This document shows positions 50,301 to 60,402 of a DNA stretch of 64,000 nucleotides, one piece after another. The DNA is from Osmia lignaria lignaria (taxonomy: Eukaryota > Arthropoda > Insecta > Hymenoptera > Megachilidae). The first letter of the stretch is position 1. Every line of letters starts with the position of its first letter. Both the position numbers and the translations under genes were made by a program. The notes under the pieces were generated by a model. It searched no databases and was not told the DNA's origin. It saw nothing but the letters and a program-made list of their open reading frames with translations. The stretch is taken from positions 2,294,001 through 2,358,000 of the forward strand of contig NW_027478168.1 of the NCBI RefSeq assembly GCF_051020975.1, given 5' to 3'.

Positions 50301-52674
50301 TATCTCGAGAACTACGCATCTGATCAAAAAACATTATAGAACATAAAAAGTAGGAAACTTAATTCTCTACAAAAAAGGTCTCTTAACATTTTGCCATAGC
50401 TCGCTTCGTTTCCGAGATATTTGCAGATTTATCTCAAGGGAAGGGGCCTGACGGACATATTTCGAGATATTTCTTCTTCTTGTTGTTCTTCTTCTGCACA
50501 GCTAAACTGGAAGTGGCATTTCCAGCTCGCAATAGTGCAGAGTTATCTCAAAGAAAGGAGCCACGGTGTTTCTGTATCTCTATTATGTTGGTGCGGCTTC
50601 GGAACTTTTAAATATCTTGATATATCTCGAGAACTACGCATCCGATCAAAAAATATCATAGAACATAAAAAGTAGGAAACTTAATTCTCTACAAATAAAG
50701 TCTCTTAACATTTTGCCATAGCTCGCTTCGTTTCCGAGATATTTGCAGAATTATCTCAAGGGAAGGCGCCTGACGGACATATTTCGAGATATTTCTTCTT
50801 CTTGTTGTTCTTCTTCTGCACAGCTAAGCTGGAAGTGGCATTTGCAGCTCGCAATAGTGCAGAGTTATCTCAAAGAAAGGGGCCACGGTGTTTCTGTATC
50901 TCTATTATGTTGGTGCGGCTTCGGAACTTTTAAATATCTTGATATATCTCGAGAACTACGCACCTGATCAAAAAACATTATAGAACATAAAAAGTAGGAA
51001 ACTTAATTCTCTACAAAAAAGGTCTCTTAACATTTTGCCATAGCTCGCTTCGTTTCCGAGATATTTGCAGATTTATCTCAAGGGAAGGGGCCTGACGGAC
51101 ATATTTCGAGATATTTCTTCTTCTTGTTGTTCTTCTTCTGCACAGCTAAACTGGAAGTGGCATTTCCAGCTCGCAATAGTGCAGAGTTATCTCAAAGAAA
51201 GGGGCCACGGTGTTTCTGTATCTCTATTATGTTGATGCGGCTTCGGAACTTTTTAATATCTTGATATATCTCGAGAACTGCGCATCTGATCAAAAAATAT
51301 CATAGAACATAAAAAGTAGCAAACTTAATTCTCTACAAAAAAGGTCTCTTCACATTTTGCCATAGCTCGCTTCGTTTCCGAGATATTTGCAGATTTATCT
51401 CAAGGGAAGGGGCCTGACGGACATATTTCGAGATATTTCTTCTTCTTGTTGTTCTTCTTCTGCACAGCTAAACTGGAAGTGGCATTTCCAGCTCGCAATA
51501 GTGCAGAGTTATCTCAAAGAAAGGAGCTACGGTGTTTCTGTATCTCTATTATGTTGGTGCGGCTTCGGAACTTTTAAATATCTTGATATATCTCGAGAAC
51601 TACGCATCCGATCAAAAAATATCGTAGAACATAAAAAGTAGGAAACTTAATTCTCTACAAATAAAGTCTCTTAACATTTTGCCATAGCTCGCTTCGTTTC
51701 CGAGATATTTGCAGAATTATCTCAAGGGAAGGCGCCTGACGGACATATTTCGAGATATTTCTTCTTCTTGTTGTTCTTCTTCTGCACAGCTAAGCTGGAA
51801 GTGGCATTTGCAGCTCGCAATAGTGCAGAGTTATCTCAAAGAAAGGGGCCACGGTGTTTCTGTATCTCTATTATGTTGGTGCGGCTTGGGAACTTTTAAA
51901 TATCTTGATATATCTCGAGAACTGCGCATCTGATCAAAAAATATCATAGAACATAAAAAGTAGCAAACTTAATTCTCTACAAAAAAGGTCTCTTAACATT
52001 TTGCCATAGCTCGCTTCGTTTCCGAGATATTTGCAGATTTATCTCAAGGGAAGGGGCCTGACGGACATATTTCGAGATATTTCTTCTTCTTGTTGTTCTT
52101 CTTCTGCACAGCTAAGCTGGAAGTGGCATTTGCAGCTCGCAATAGTGCAGAGTTATCTCAAAGAAAGGGGCCACTGTGTTTCTGTATCTCTATTATGTTG
52201 GTGCGGCTTCGGAACTTTTAAATATCTTGATATATCTCGAGAACTGCGCATCTGATCAAAAAATATCATAGAACATAAAAAGTAGGAAACTTAATTCTCT
52301 ACAAAAAAGGTCTCTTAACATTTTGCCATAGCTCGCTTCGTTTCCGAGATATTTGCAGATTTATCTCAAGGGAAGGGGCCTGACGGACATATTTCGAGAT
52401 ATTTCTTCTTCTTGTTGTTCTTCTTCTGCACAGCTAAACTGGAAGTGGCATTTCCAGCTCGCAATAGTGCAGAGTTATCTCAAAGAAAGGAGCCACGGTG
52501 TTTCTGTATCTCTATTATGTTGGTGCGGCTTCGGAACTTTTAAATATCTTGATATATCTCGAGAACTACGCATCTGATCAAAAAATATCGTAGAACATAA
52601 AAAGTAGGAAACTTAATTCTCTACAAATAAAGTCTCTTAACATTTTGCCATAGCTCGCTTAGTTTCCGAGATAT
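44303..52674 (+). repeat. 26-monomer long higher-order unit, copy 2 (8372 bp)
   Basis: Same series as 37219-44302, but 26 monomers long. The four-monomer net gain comes from a tandem four-monomer duplication (45300-47929), one further monomer (46235), and loss of one monomer by fusion of the equivalents of 41405 and 41727 into 50099. The two copies diverge at about 52660, where CGCTTAGTTTCC replaces CGCTTCGTTTCC and the next unit is of a different kind. Confidence 0.9.
45300..47929 (+). repeat. Tandem four-monomer duplication (1288 bp)
   Basis: 45300-46641 recurs at 46588-47929. Both copies carry TTCTGTTGG, AATTCTATACAAAA, GAGGTATTTGC, TACAACATCAAAAG, CTCTAGAAAAAAGG and AGTCTCCTAAC in the same order, and no difference was seen. 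It is absent from the corresponding part of copy 1 near 38.2-39.2 kb, so it arose after the large duplication or was lost there. Confidence 0.88.
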
Positions 52675-54284
52675 TTGCAGAATTATCTCAAGGGAAGGGG
52701 CCTGACGGACATATTTCGAGATATTTCTTCTTCTTGTTGTTCTTCTTCTGCACAGCTAAGCTGGAAGTGGCATTTGCAGCTCGCAATAGTGCAGAGTTAT
52801 CTCAAAGAAAGGGGCCACGGTGTTTCTGTATCTCTATTATGTTGGTGCGGCTTCGGAACTTTTAAATATCTTGATATATCTCGAGAACTGCGCATCTGAT
52901 CAAAAAATATCATAGAACATAAAAAGTAGTAAACTTAATTCTCTACAAAAAAGGTCTCTTAACATTTTGCCATAGCTCGCTTCGTTTCCGAGATATTTGC
53001 AGATTTATCTCAAGGGAAGGGGCCTAACGGACATATTTCGAGATATTTCTTCCTCTTGTTGTTCTTCTTCTGCACAGCTAAACTGGAAGTGGCATTTCCA
53101 GCTCGCAATAGTGCAGAGTTATCTCAAAGAAAGGGGCCACGGTGTTTCTGTATCTCTATTATGTTGGTGCGGCTTCGGAACTATTAAATATCTCGATATA
53201 TCTCGAAAACTACGCTTCTGATCAAAAAATATCATAGAACATAAATTGTAGGAAACATAATTCTCTACAAAAAAGGTGTCTTAGCATTTTGCCATAGCTC
53301 GCTTCGTTTCCGAGATATTTGCAGATTTATCTCAAGGGAAGGGGCCTGACGGACATATTTCGAGATATTTCTTCTTCTTGTTGTTCTTCTTCTGCACAGC
53401 TAAGCTGGAAGTGGCATTGGCAGCTCGCAATAGTGCAGAGTTATCTCAAAGAAAGGGGCCACTGTGTTTCTGTATCTCTATTATGTTGGTGCGGCTTCGG
53501 AACTTTTAAATATCTTGATATATCTCGAGAACTGCGCATCTGGTCAAAAAATATCATAGAACATAAAAAGTAGGAAACTTAATTCTCTACAAAAAAGGTC
53601 TCTTAACATTTTGCCATAGCTCGCTTGGTTTCCGAGATATTTGCAGGTTTATCTCAAGGGAAGGGGCCTAACGGACATATTTCGAGATATTTCTTCTTCT
53701 TGTTGTTCTTCTTCTGCACAGCTAAACTGGAAGTGGCATTTCCAGCTCGCAATAGTGCAGAGTTATCTCAAAGAAAGGAGCCACGGTGTTTCTGTATCTC
53801 TATTCTGTTGGTGCGGCTTCGGAACTTTTAAATATCTTGATATATCTCGAGAACTACGCATCTGATCAAAAAATATCGTAGAACATAAAAAGTAGGAAAC
53901 TTAATTCTCTACAAATAAAGTCTCTTAACATTTTGCCATAGCTCGCTTCGTTTCCGAGATATTTGCAGAATTATCTCAAGGGAAGGGGCCTGACGGACAT
54001 ATTTCGAGATATTTCTTCTTCTTGTTGTTCTTCTTCTGCACAGCTAAGCTGGAAGTGGCATTTGCAGCTCGCAATAGTGCAGAGTTATCTCAAAGAAAGG
54101 GGCCACGGTGTTTCTGTATCTCTATTATGTTGGTGCGGCTTCGGAACTTTTAAATATCTTGATATATCTCGAGAACTGCGCATCTGATCAAAAAATATCA
54201 TAGAACATAAAAAGTAGCAAACTTAATTCTCTACAAAAAAGGTCTCTTAACATTTTGCCATAGCTCGCTTCGTTTCCGAGATAT
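52675..54284 (+). repeat. Transition monomers, 4-mer variant of the right-hand unit
   Basis: Order: GCAGAATTATC unit (52675), KF unit with ACTATTAAATATC and TTCCTCTTG (52997), CACTGTGTTTC unit (53319), GCAGGTTTATC unit (53641), then a new GCAGAATTATC unit (53963). The middle three resemble 39473, 39795 and 40117, and the first and last start the unit that dominates to the right. The block links the 22/26-mer and 9/10/11-mer families. Confidence 0.8.
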
Positions 54285-55251
54285 TTGCAGATTTATCTCA
54301 AGGGAAGGGGCCTAACGGACATATTTCGAGATATTTCTTCCTCTTGTTGTTCTTCTTCTGCACAGCTAAACTGGAAGTGGCATTTCCAGCTCGCAATAGT
54401 GCAGAGTTATCTCAAAGAAAGGGGCCACGGTGTTTCTGTATCTCTATTATGTTGGTGCGGCTTCGGAACTATTAAATATCTCGATATATCTCGAAAACTA
54501 CGCTTCTGATCAAAAAATATCATAGAACATAAATTGTAGGAAACATAATTCTCTACAAAAAAGGTGTCTTAGCATTTTGCCATAGCTCGCTTCGTTTCCG
54601 AGATATTTGCAGATTTATCTCAAGGGAAGGGGCCTGACGGACATATTTCGAGATATTTCTTCTTCTTGTTGTTCTTCTTCTGCACAGCTAAGCTGGAAGT
54701 GGCATTTGCAGCTCGCAATAGTGCAGAGTGATCTCAAAGAAAGGGGCCACGGTGTTTCTGTATCTCTATTATGTTGGTGCGGCTTCGGAACTTTTAAATA
54801 TCTTGATATATCTCGAGAACTACGCATCTGGTCAAAAAATATCATAGAACATAAAAAGTAGGAATCTTAATTCTCTACAAAAAAGGTCTCTTAACATTTT
54901 GCCATAGCTCGCTTCGTTTCCGAGATATTTGCAGATTTATCTCAAGGGAAGGGGCATGACGGACATACTTCGAGATACTTCTTCTTCTTGTTGTTCTTCT
55001 TCTGCACAGCTAAACTGGAAGTGGCATTTCCAGCTCGCAATAGTGCAGAGTTATCTCAAAGAAAGGAGCCACGGTGTTTCTGTATCTCTATTCTGTTGGT
55101 GCGGCTTCGGAACTTTTAAATATCTTGATATATCTCGAGAACTACGCATCTGATCAAAAAATATCATAGAACATAAAAAGTAGGAAACTTAATTCTATAC
55201 AAAAAAGGTCTCTTAACATTTTGCCATAGCTCGCTTCGTTTCCGAGATATT

Positions 55252-55278
55252 TGCAGATTTATCTCAAGGGAAGGGGCC
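55252..55278 (+). repeat. Internal element copy 1 within the monomer
   Basis: A 27-bp element running from TGCAGATTTATCTC to GGGGCC. It matches 24 of 27 bases of a second element 114 bp downstream in the same unit. Both copies are preceded by AGCTCGC and followed by ACGG, so the duplicated block was probably longer and later changed by indels. The pair is present in every monomer I inspected and predates the spread of the satellite. Confidence 0.85.
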
Positions 55279-55300
55279 TGACGGACATATTTCGAGATAT

Positions 55301-55325
55301 TTCTTCTTCTTGTTGTTCTTCTTCT
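55301..55325 (+). repeat. TTC-rich pyrimidine tract, one per monomer
   Basis: A run of TTC triplets interrupted by TGTTGTT, giving a strong pyrimidine/purine strand bias of about 25 bp every 322 bp. The reverse strand reads as GAA/CAA triplets. Its slippage-prone nature fits the 1-bp deletion found here in monomers 32392, 34323 and 36898. It is conserved in nearly all units, with scattered T to C changes. Confidence 0.8.
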
Positions 55326-55365
55326 GCACAGCTAAACTGGAAGTGGCATTTCCAGCTCGCAATAG

Positions 55366-55392
55366 TGCAGAGTTATCTCAAAGAAAGGGGCC
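55366..55392 (+). repeat. Internal element copy 2 within the monomer
   Basis: This is the second copy, running from TGCAGAGTTATCTC to GGGGCC. It differs from copy 1 at three positions (T to G, and two G to A). It begins 5 bp after AGCTCGC, whereas copy 1 begins about 17 bp after it. Its GGGG run is the site of the GGGGCC to GGAGCC change that marks part of the N/F subfamily, and of the 1-bp deletions in monomers 1482 and 2447. Confidence 0.85.
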
Positions 55393-55451
55393 ACGGTGTT
55401 TCTGTATCTCTATTATGTTGGTGCGGCTTCGGAACTTTTAAATATCTTGAT

Positions 55452-55469
55452 ATATCTCGAGAACTACGC
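55452..55469 (+). repeat. Left arm of imperfect inverted repeat
   Basis: The 18-bp ATATCTCGAGAACTACGC is complementary at 14 of 18 positions to the arm at 55555-55572, with 85 bp between them. In KF-type monomers the A-for-G change (CTCGAAAAC) raises this to 15 of 18. The arm contains the 8-bp palindrome TCTCGAGA. Formation of a cruciform or RNA hairpin is inferred, not shown. Confidence 0.6.
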
Positions 55470-55477
55470 ATCTGATC

Positions 55478-55528
55478 AAAAAACATTATAGAACATAAAA
55501 AGTAGGAAACTTAATTCTCTACAAAAAA
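55478..55528 (+). other. A-tract cluster, candidate curved DNA
   Basis: Runs of 6, 5 and 6 adenines at 55478-55483, 55497-55501 and 55523-55528. Their centres lie about 18.5 and 26.5 bp apart, only loosely in helical phase. A-tract bending is common in satellites, but the imperfect phasing makes strong curvature uncertain. In some units the last run is ACAAATAAAG instead, which creates an AATAAA word. Confidence 0.4.
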
Positions 55529-55554
55529 GGTCTCTTAACATTTTGCCATAGCTC

Positions 55555-55572
55555 GCTTCGTTTCCGAGATAT
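55555..55572 (-). repeat. Right arm of imperfect inverted repeat
   Basis: The 18-bp GCTTCGTTTCCGAGATAT reads on the minus strand as ATATCTCGGAAACGAAGC, which resembles the left arm. It joins directly to the next unit's TTGCAG element. Together the arms bracket the A-tract region of each monomer. Confidence 0.6.
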
Positions 55573-57182
55573 TTGCAGATTTATCTCAAGGGAAGGGGCA
55601 TGACGGACATACTTCGAGATACTTCTTCTTCTTGTTGTTCTTCTTCTGCACAGCTAAACTGGAAGTGGCATTTCCAGCTCGCAATAGTGCAGAGTTATCT
55701 CAAAGAAAGGAGCCACGGTGTTTCTGTATCTCTATTCTGTTGGTGCGGCTTCGGAACTTTTAAATATCTTGATATATCTCGAGAACTACGCATCTGATCA
55801 AAAAATATCATAGAACATAAAAAGTAGGAAACTTAATTCTATACAAAAAAGGTCTCTTAACATTTTGCCATAGCTCGCTTCGTTTCCGAGATATTTGCAG
55901 ATTTATCTCAAGGGAAGGGGCCTGACGGACATATTTCGAGATATTTCTTCTTCTTGTTGTTCTTCTTCTGCACAGCTAAACTGGAAGTGGCATTTCCAGC
56001 TCGCAATAGTGCAGAGTTATCTCAAAGAAAGGGGCCACGGTGTTTCTGTATCTCTATTATGTTGGTGCGGCTTCGGAACTTTTAAATATCTTGATATATC
56101 TCGAGAACTACGCATCTGATCAAAAAACATTATAGAACATAAAAAGTAGGAAACTTAATTCTCTACAAAAAAGGTCTCTTAACATTTTGCCATAGCTCGC
56201 TTCGTTTCCGAGATATTTGCAGATATATCTCAAGGGAAGGGGCCTGACGGACATATTTCGAGATATTTCTTCTTCTTGTTGTTCTTCTTCTGCACAGCTA
56301 AACTGGAAGTGGCATTTCCAGCTCGCAATAGTGCAGAGTTATCTCAAAGAAAGGAGCCACGGTGTTTCTGTATCTCTATTATGTTGGTGCGGCTTCGGAA
56401 CTTTTAAATATCTTGATATATCTCGAGAACTACGCATCTGATCAAAAAATATCATAGAACATAAAAAGTAGGAAACTTAATTCTCTACAAAAAAGGTCTC
56501 TTAACATTTTGCCATAGCTCTCTTCGTTTTCGAGATATTTGCAGATTTATCTCAAGGGAAGGGGCCTGACGGACATATTTCGAGATATTTCTTCTTCTTG
56601 TTGTTCTTCTTCTACACAGCTAAGCTGGAAGTGGCATTTGCAGCTCGCAATAGTGCAGAGTTATCTCAAAGAAAGGGGCCACGGTGTTTCTGTATCTCTA
56701 TTATGTTGGTGCGGCTTCGGAACTTTTAAATATCTTGATATATCTCGAGAACTACGCATCTGATCAAAAAATATCGTAGAACATAAAAAGTAGGAAACTT
56801 AATTCTCTACAAATAAAGTCTCTTAACATTTTGCCATAGCTCGCTTCGTTTCCGAGATATTTGCAGAATTATCTCAAGGGAAGGGGCCTGACGGACATAT
56901 TTCGAGATATTTCTTCTTCTTGTTGTTCTTCTTCTGCACAGCTAAGCTGGAAGTGGCATTTGCAGCTCGCAATAGTGCAGAGTTATCTCAAAGAAAGGGG
57001 CCACGGTGTTTCTGTATCTCTATTATGTTGGTGCGGCTTCGGAACTTTTAAATATCTTGATATATCTCGAGAACTGCGCATCTGATCAAAAAATATCATA
57101 GAACATAAAAAGTAGCAAACTTAATTCTCTACAAAAAAGGTCTCTTAACATTTTGCCATAGCTCGCTTCGTTTCCGAGATAT

Positions 57183-60100
57183 TTGCAGATTTATCTCAAG
57201 GGAAGGGGCCTAACGGACATATTTCGAGATATTTCTTCCTCTTGTTGTTCTTCTTCTGCACAGCTAAACTGGAAGTGGCATTTCCAGCTCGCAATAGTGC
57301 AGAGTTATCTCAAAGAAAGGGGCCACGGTGTTTCTGTATCTCTATTATGTTGGTGCGGCTTCGGAACTATTAAGTATCTCGATATATCTCGAAAACTACG
57401 CTTCTGATCAAAAAATATCATAGAACATAAATTGTAGGAAACATAATTCTCTACAAAAAAGGTGTCTTAGCATTTTGCCATAGCTCGCTTCGTTTCCGAG
57501 ATATTTGCAGATTTATCTCAAGGGAAGGGGCCTGACGGACATATTTCGAGATATTTCTTCTTCTTGTTGTTCTTCTTCTGCACAGCTAAGCTGGAAGTGG
57601 CATTTGCAGCTCGCAATAGTGCAGAGTGATCTCAAAGAAAGGGGCCACGGTGTTTCTGTATCTCTATTATGTTGGTGCGGCTTCGGAACTTTTAAATATC
57701 TTGATATATCTCGAGAACTACGCATCTGATCAAAAAATATCATAGAAGATAAATAGTAGGAAACATAATTCTCTACAAAAAAGGTGTCTTAGCATTTTGC
57801 CATAGCTCGCTTCGTTTCCGAGATATTTGCAGATTTATCTCAAGGGAAGGGGCCTGACGGACATATTTCGAGATATTTCTTCTTCTTGTTGTTCTTCTTC
57901 TGCACAGCTAAGCTGGAAGTGGCATTTGCAGCTCGCAATAGTGCAGAGTGATCTCAAAGAAAGGGGCCACGGTGTTTCTGTATCTCTATTATGTTGGTGC
58001 GGCTTCGGAACTTTTAAATATCTTGATATATCTCGAGAACTACGCATCTGGTCAAAAAATATCATAGAACATAAAAAGTAGGAATCTTAATTCTCTACAA
58101 AAAAGGTCTCTTAACATTTTGCCATAGCTCGCTTCGTTTCCGAGATATTTGCAGATTTATCTCAAGGGAAGGGGCATGACGGACATACTTCGAGATACTT
58201 CTTCTTCTTGTTGTTCTTCTTCTGCACAGCTAAACTGGAAGTGGCATTTCCAGCTCGCAATAGTGCAGAGTTATCTCAAAGAAAGGAGCCACGGTGTTTC
58301 TGTATCTCTATTCTGTTGGTGCGGCTTCGGAACTTTTAAATATCTTGATATATCTCGAGAACTACGCATCTGATCAAAAAATATCATAGAACATAAAAAG
58401 TAGGAAACTTAATTCTATACAAAAAAGGTCTCTTAACATTTTGCCATAGCTCGCTTCGTTTCCGAGATATTTGCAGATTTATCTCAAGGGAAGGGGCCTG
58501 ACGGACATATTTCGAGATATTTCTTCTTCTTGTTGTTCTTCTTCTGCACAGCTAAACTGGAAGTGGCATTTCCAGCTCGCAATAGTGCAGAGTTATCTCA
58601 AAGAAAGGGGCCACGGTGTTTCTGTATCTCTATTATGTTGGTGCGGCTTCGGAACTTTTAAATATCTTGATATATCTCGAGAACTACGCATCTGATCAAA
58701 AAACATTATAGAACATAAAAAGTAGGAAACTTAATTCTCTACAAAAAAGGTCTCTTAACATTTTGCCATAGCTCGCTTCGTTTCCGAGATATTTGCAGAT
58801 TTATCTCAAGGGAAGGGGCATGACGGACATACTTCGAGATACTTCTTCTTCTTGTTGTTCTTCTTCTGCACAGCTAAACTGGAAGTGGCATTTCCAGCTC
58901 GCAATAGTGCAGAGTTATCTCAAAGAAAGGAGCCACGGTGTTTCTGTATCTCTATTCTGTTGGTGCGGCTTCGGAACTTTTAAATATCTTGATATATCTC
59001 GAGAACTACGCATCTGATCAAAAAATATCATAGAACATAAAAAGTAGGAAACTTAATTCTATACAAAAAAGGTCTCTTAACATTTTGCCATAGCTCGCTT
59101 CGTTTCCGAGATATTTGCAGATTTATCTCAAGGGAAGGGGCCTGACGGACATATTTCGAGATATTTCTTCTTCTTGTTGTTCTTCTTCTGCACAGCTAAA
59201 CTGGAAGTGGCATTTCCAGCTCGCAATAGTGCAGAGTTATCTCAAAGAAAGGGGCCACGGTGTTTCTGTATCTCTATTATGTTGGTGCGGCTTCGGAACT
59301 TTTAAATATCTTGATATATCTCGAGAACTACGCATCTGATCAAAAAACATTATAGAACATAAAAAGTAGGAAACTTAATTCTCTACAAAAAAGGTCTCTT
59401 AACATTTTGCCATAGCTCGCTTCGTTTCCGAGATATTTGCAGATATATCTCAAGGGAAGGGGCCTGACGGACATATTTCGAGATATTTCTTCTTCTTGTT
59501 GTTCTTCTTCTGCACAGCTAAACTGGAAGTGGCATTTCCAGCTCGCAATAGTGCAGAGTTATCTCAAAGAAAGGAGCCACGGTGTTTCTGTATCTCTATT
59601 ATGTTGGTGCGGCTTCGGAACTTTTAAATATCTTGATATATCTCGAGAACTACGCATCTGATCAAAAAATATCATAGAACATAAAAAGTAGGAAACTTAA
59701 TTCTCTACAAAAAAGGTCTCTTAACATTTTGCCATAGCTCTCTTCGTTTTCGAGATATTTGCAGATTTATCTCAAGGGAAGGGGCCTGACGGACATATTT
59801 CGAGATATTTCTTCTTCTTGTTGTTCTTCTTCTACACAGCTAAGCTGGAAGTGGCATTTGCAGCTCGCAATAGTGCAGAGTTATCTCAAAGAAAGGGGCC
59901 ACGGTGTTTCTGTATCTCTATTATGTTGGTGCGGCTTCGGAACTTTTAAATATCTTGATATATCTCGAGAACTACGCATCTGATCAAAAAATATCGTAGA
60001 ACATAAAAAGTAGGAAACTTAATTCTCTACAAATAAAGTCTCTTAACATTTTGCCATAGCTCGCTTCGTTTCCGAGATATTTGCAGAATTATCTCAAGGG

Positions 60101-60402
60101 AAGGGGCCTGACGGACATATTTCGAGATATTTCTTCTTCTTGTTGTTCTTCTTCTGCACAGCTAAGCTGGAAGTGGCATTTGCAGCTCGCAATAGTGCAG
60201 AGTTATCTCAAAGAAAGGGGCCACGGTGTTTCTGTATCTCTATTATGTTGGTGCGGCTTCGGAACTTTTAAATATCTTGATATATCTCGAGAACTGCGCA
60301 TCTGATCAAAAAATATCATAGAACATAAAAAGTAGCAAACTTAATTCTCTACAAAAAAGGTCTCTTAACATTTTGCCATAGCTCGCTTCGTTTCCGAGAT
60401 AT
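57183..60402 (+). repeat. 10-monomer higher-order unit, variant 2 (3220 bp)
   Basis: Same order as the unit at 54285 but with the GCAGAGTGATCTC monomer doubled (57505 and 57827). In another frame, 54536-57751 recurs at 57756-60971 with shift 3220 and no difference seen at the diagnostic sites, including ATTAAGTATCTCG at 57361/60581. This is a very recent tandem duplication of about 3.2 kb. Confidence 0.9.

Larger units (their letters stand above)
55251..55572 (+). repeat. Reference monomer used for internal landmarks
   Basis: A typical N/F-type unit of 322 bp. In order it holds: internal element copy 1 (55252-55278), a TTCGAGATAT word (55291-55300), a TTC-rich tract (55301-55325), the subtype-determining stretch AACTGGAAGTGGCATTTCC, internal element copy 2 (55366-55392), an AT-rich stretch with TTTTAAATAT, palindromes GATATATC (55449-55456) and TCTCGAGA (55455-55462), TGATCA (55473-55478), three A-tracts, and a terminal CTTCGTTTCCGAGATAT. 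It has 62 C, 63 G and 11 CpG. Its length is close to two nucleosome repeats, but that is only a numerical observation. Confidence 0.9.
54929..56216 (+). repeat. 644-bp dimer in tandem
   Basis: Two back-to-back copies of a two-monomer unit. The first monomer has GGGGCATGACGG, ACATACTTCG, AGATACTTC, GGAGCC and TTCTGTTGG, and the second ends in AACATTATAG. The pair is also doubled at 58149-59436 and single at 62335-62978, so copy number varies within the larger unit. Confidence 0.88.
54285..57182 (+). repeat. 9-monomer higher-order unit, variant 1 (2898 bp)
   Basis: Nine monomers: a KF unit with GGCCTAACGG and ACTATTAAATATC; GCAGAGTGATCTC unit; the dimer GGGGCATGACGG/ACATACTTCG plus AACATTATAG, present twice (54929-55572 and 55573-56216); a unit with AGATATATCTC and GGAGCC; a unit with CTTCGTTTTCGAG and TTCTACACAGC; and a GCAGAATTATC unit. 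No length changes occur here. Confidence 0.9.

Noticed and set aside
55291..55307. CENP-B-box-like start TTCGAGATA
   Set aside because: The first half fits TTCGNNNNA, but the required CGGG half is absent (TCTT instead). Other TTCG sites in the unit fail at the central A.
55473..55515. Hammerhead-ribozyme-like words CTGATCA ... GGAAAC, as found in some animal satellites
   Set aside because: The core needs CTGANGA, and here the G is C in every unit. No complementary stem II lies between the two words. The minus strand has no TCATCAG equivalent either.
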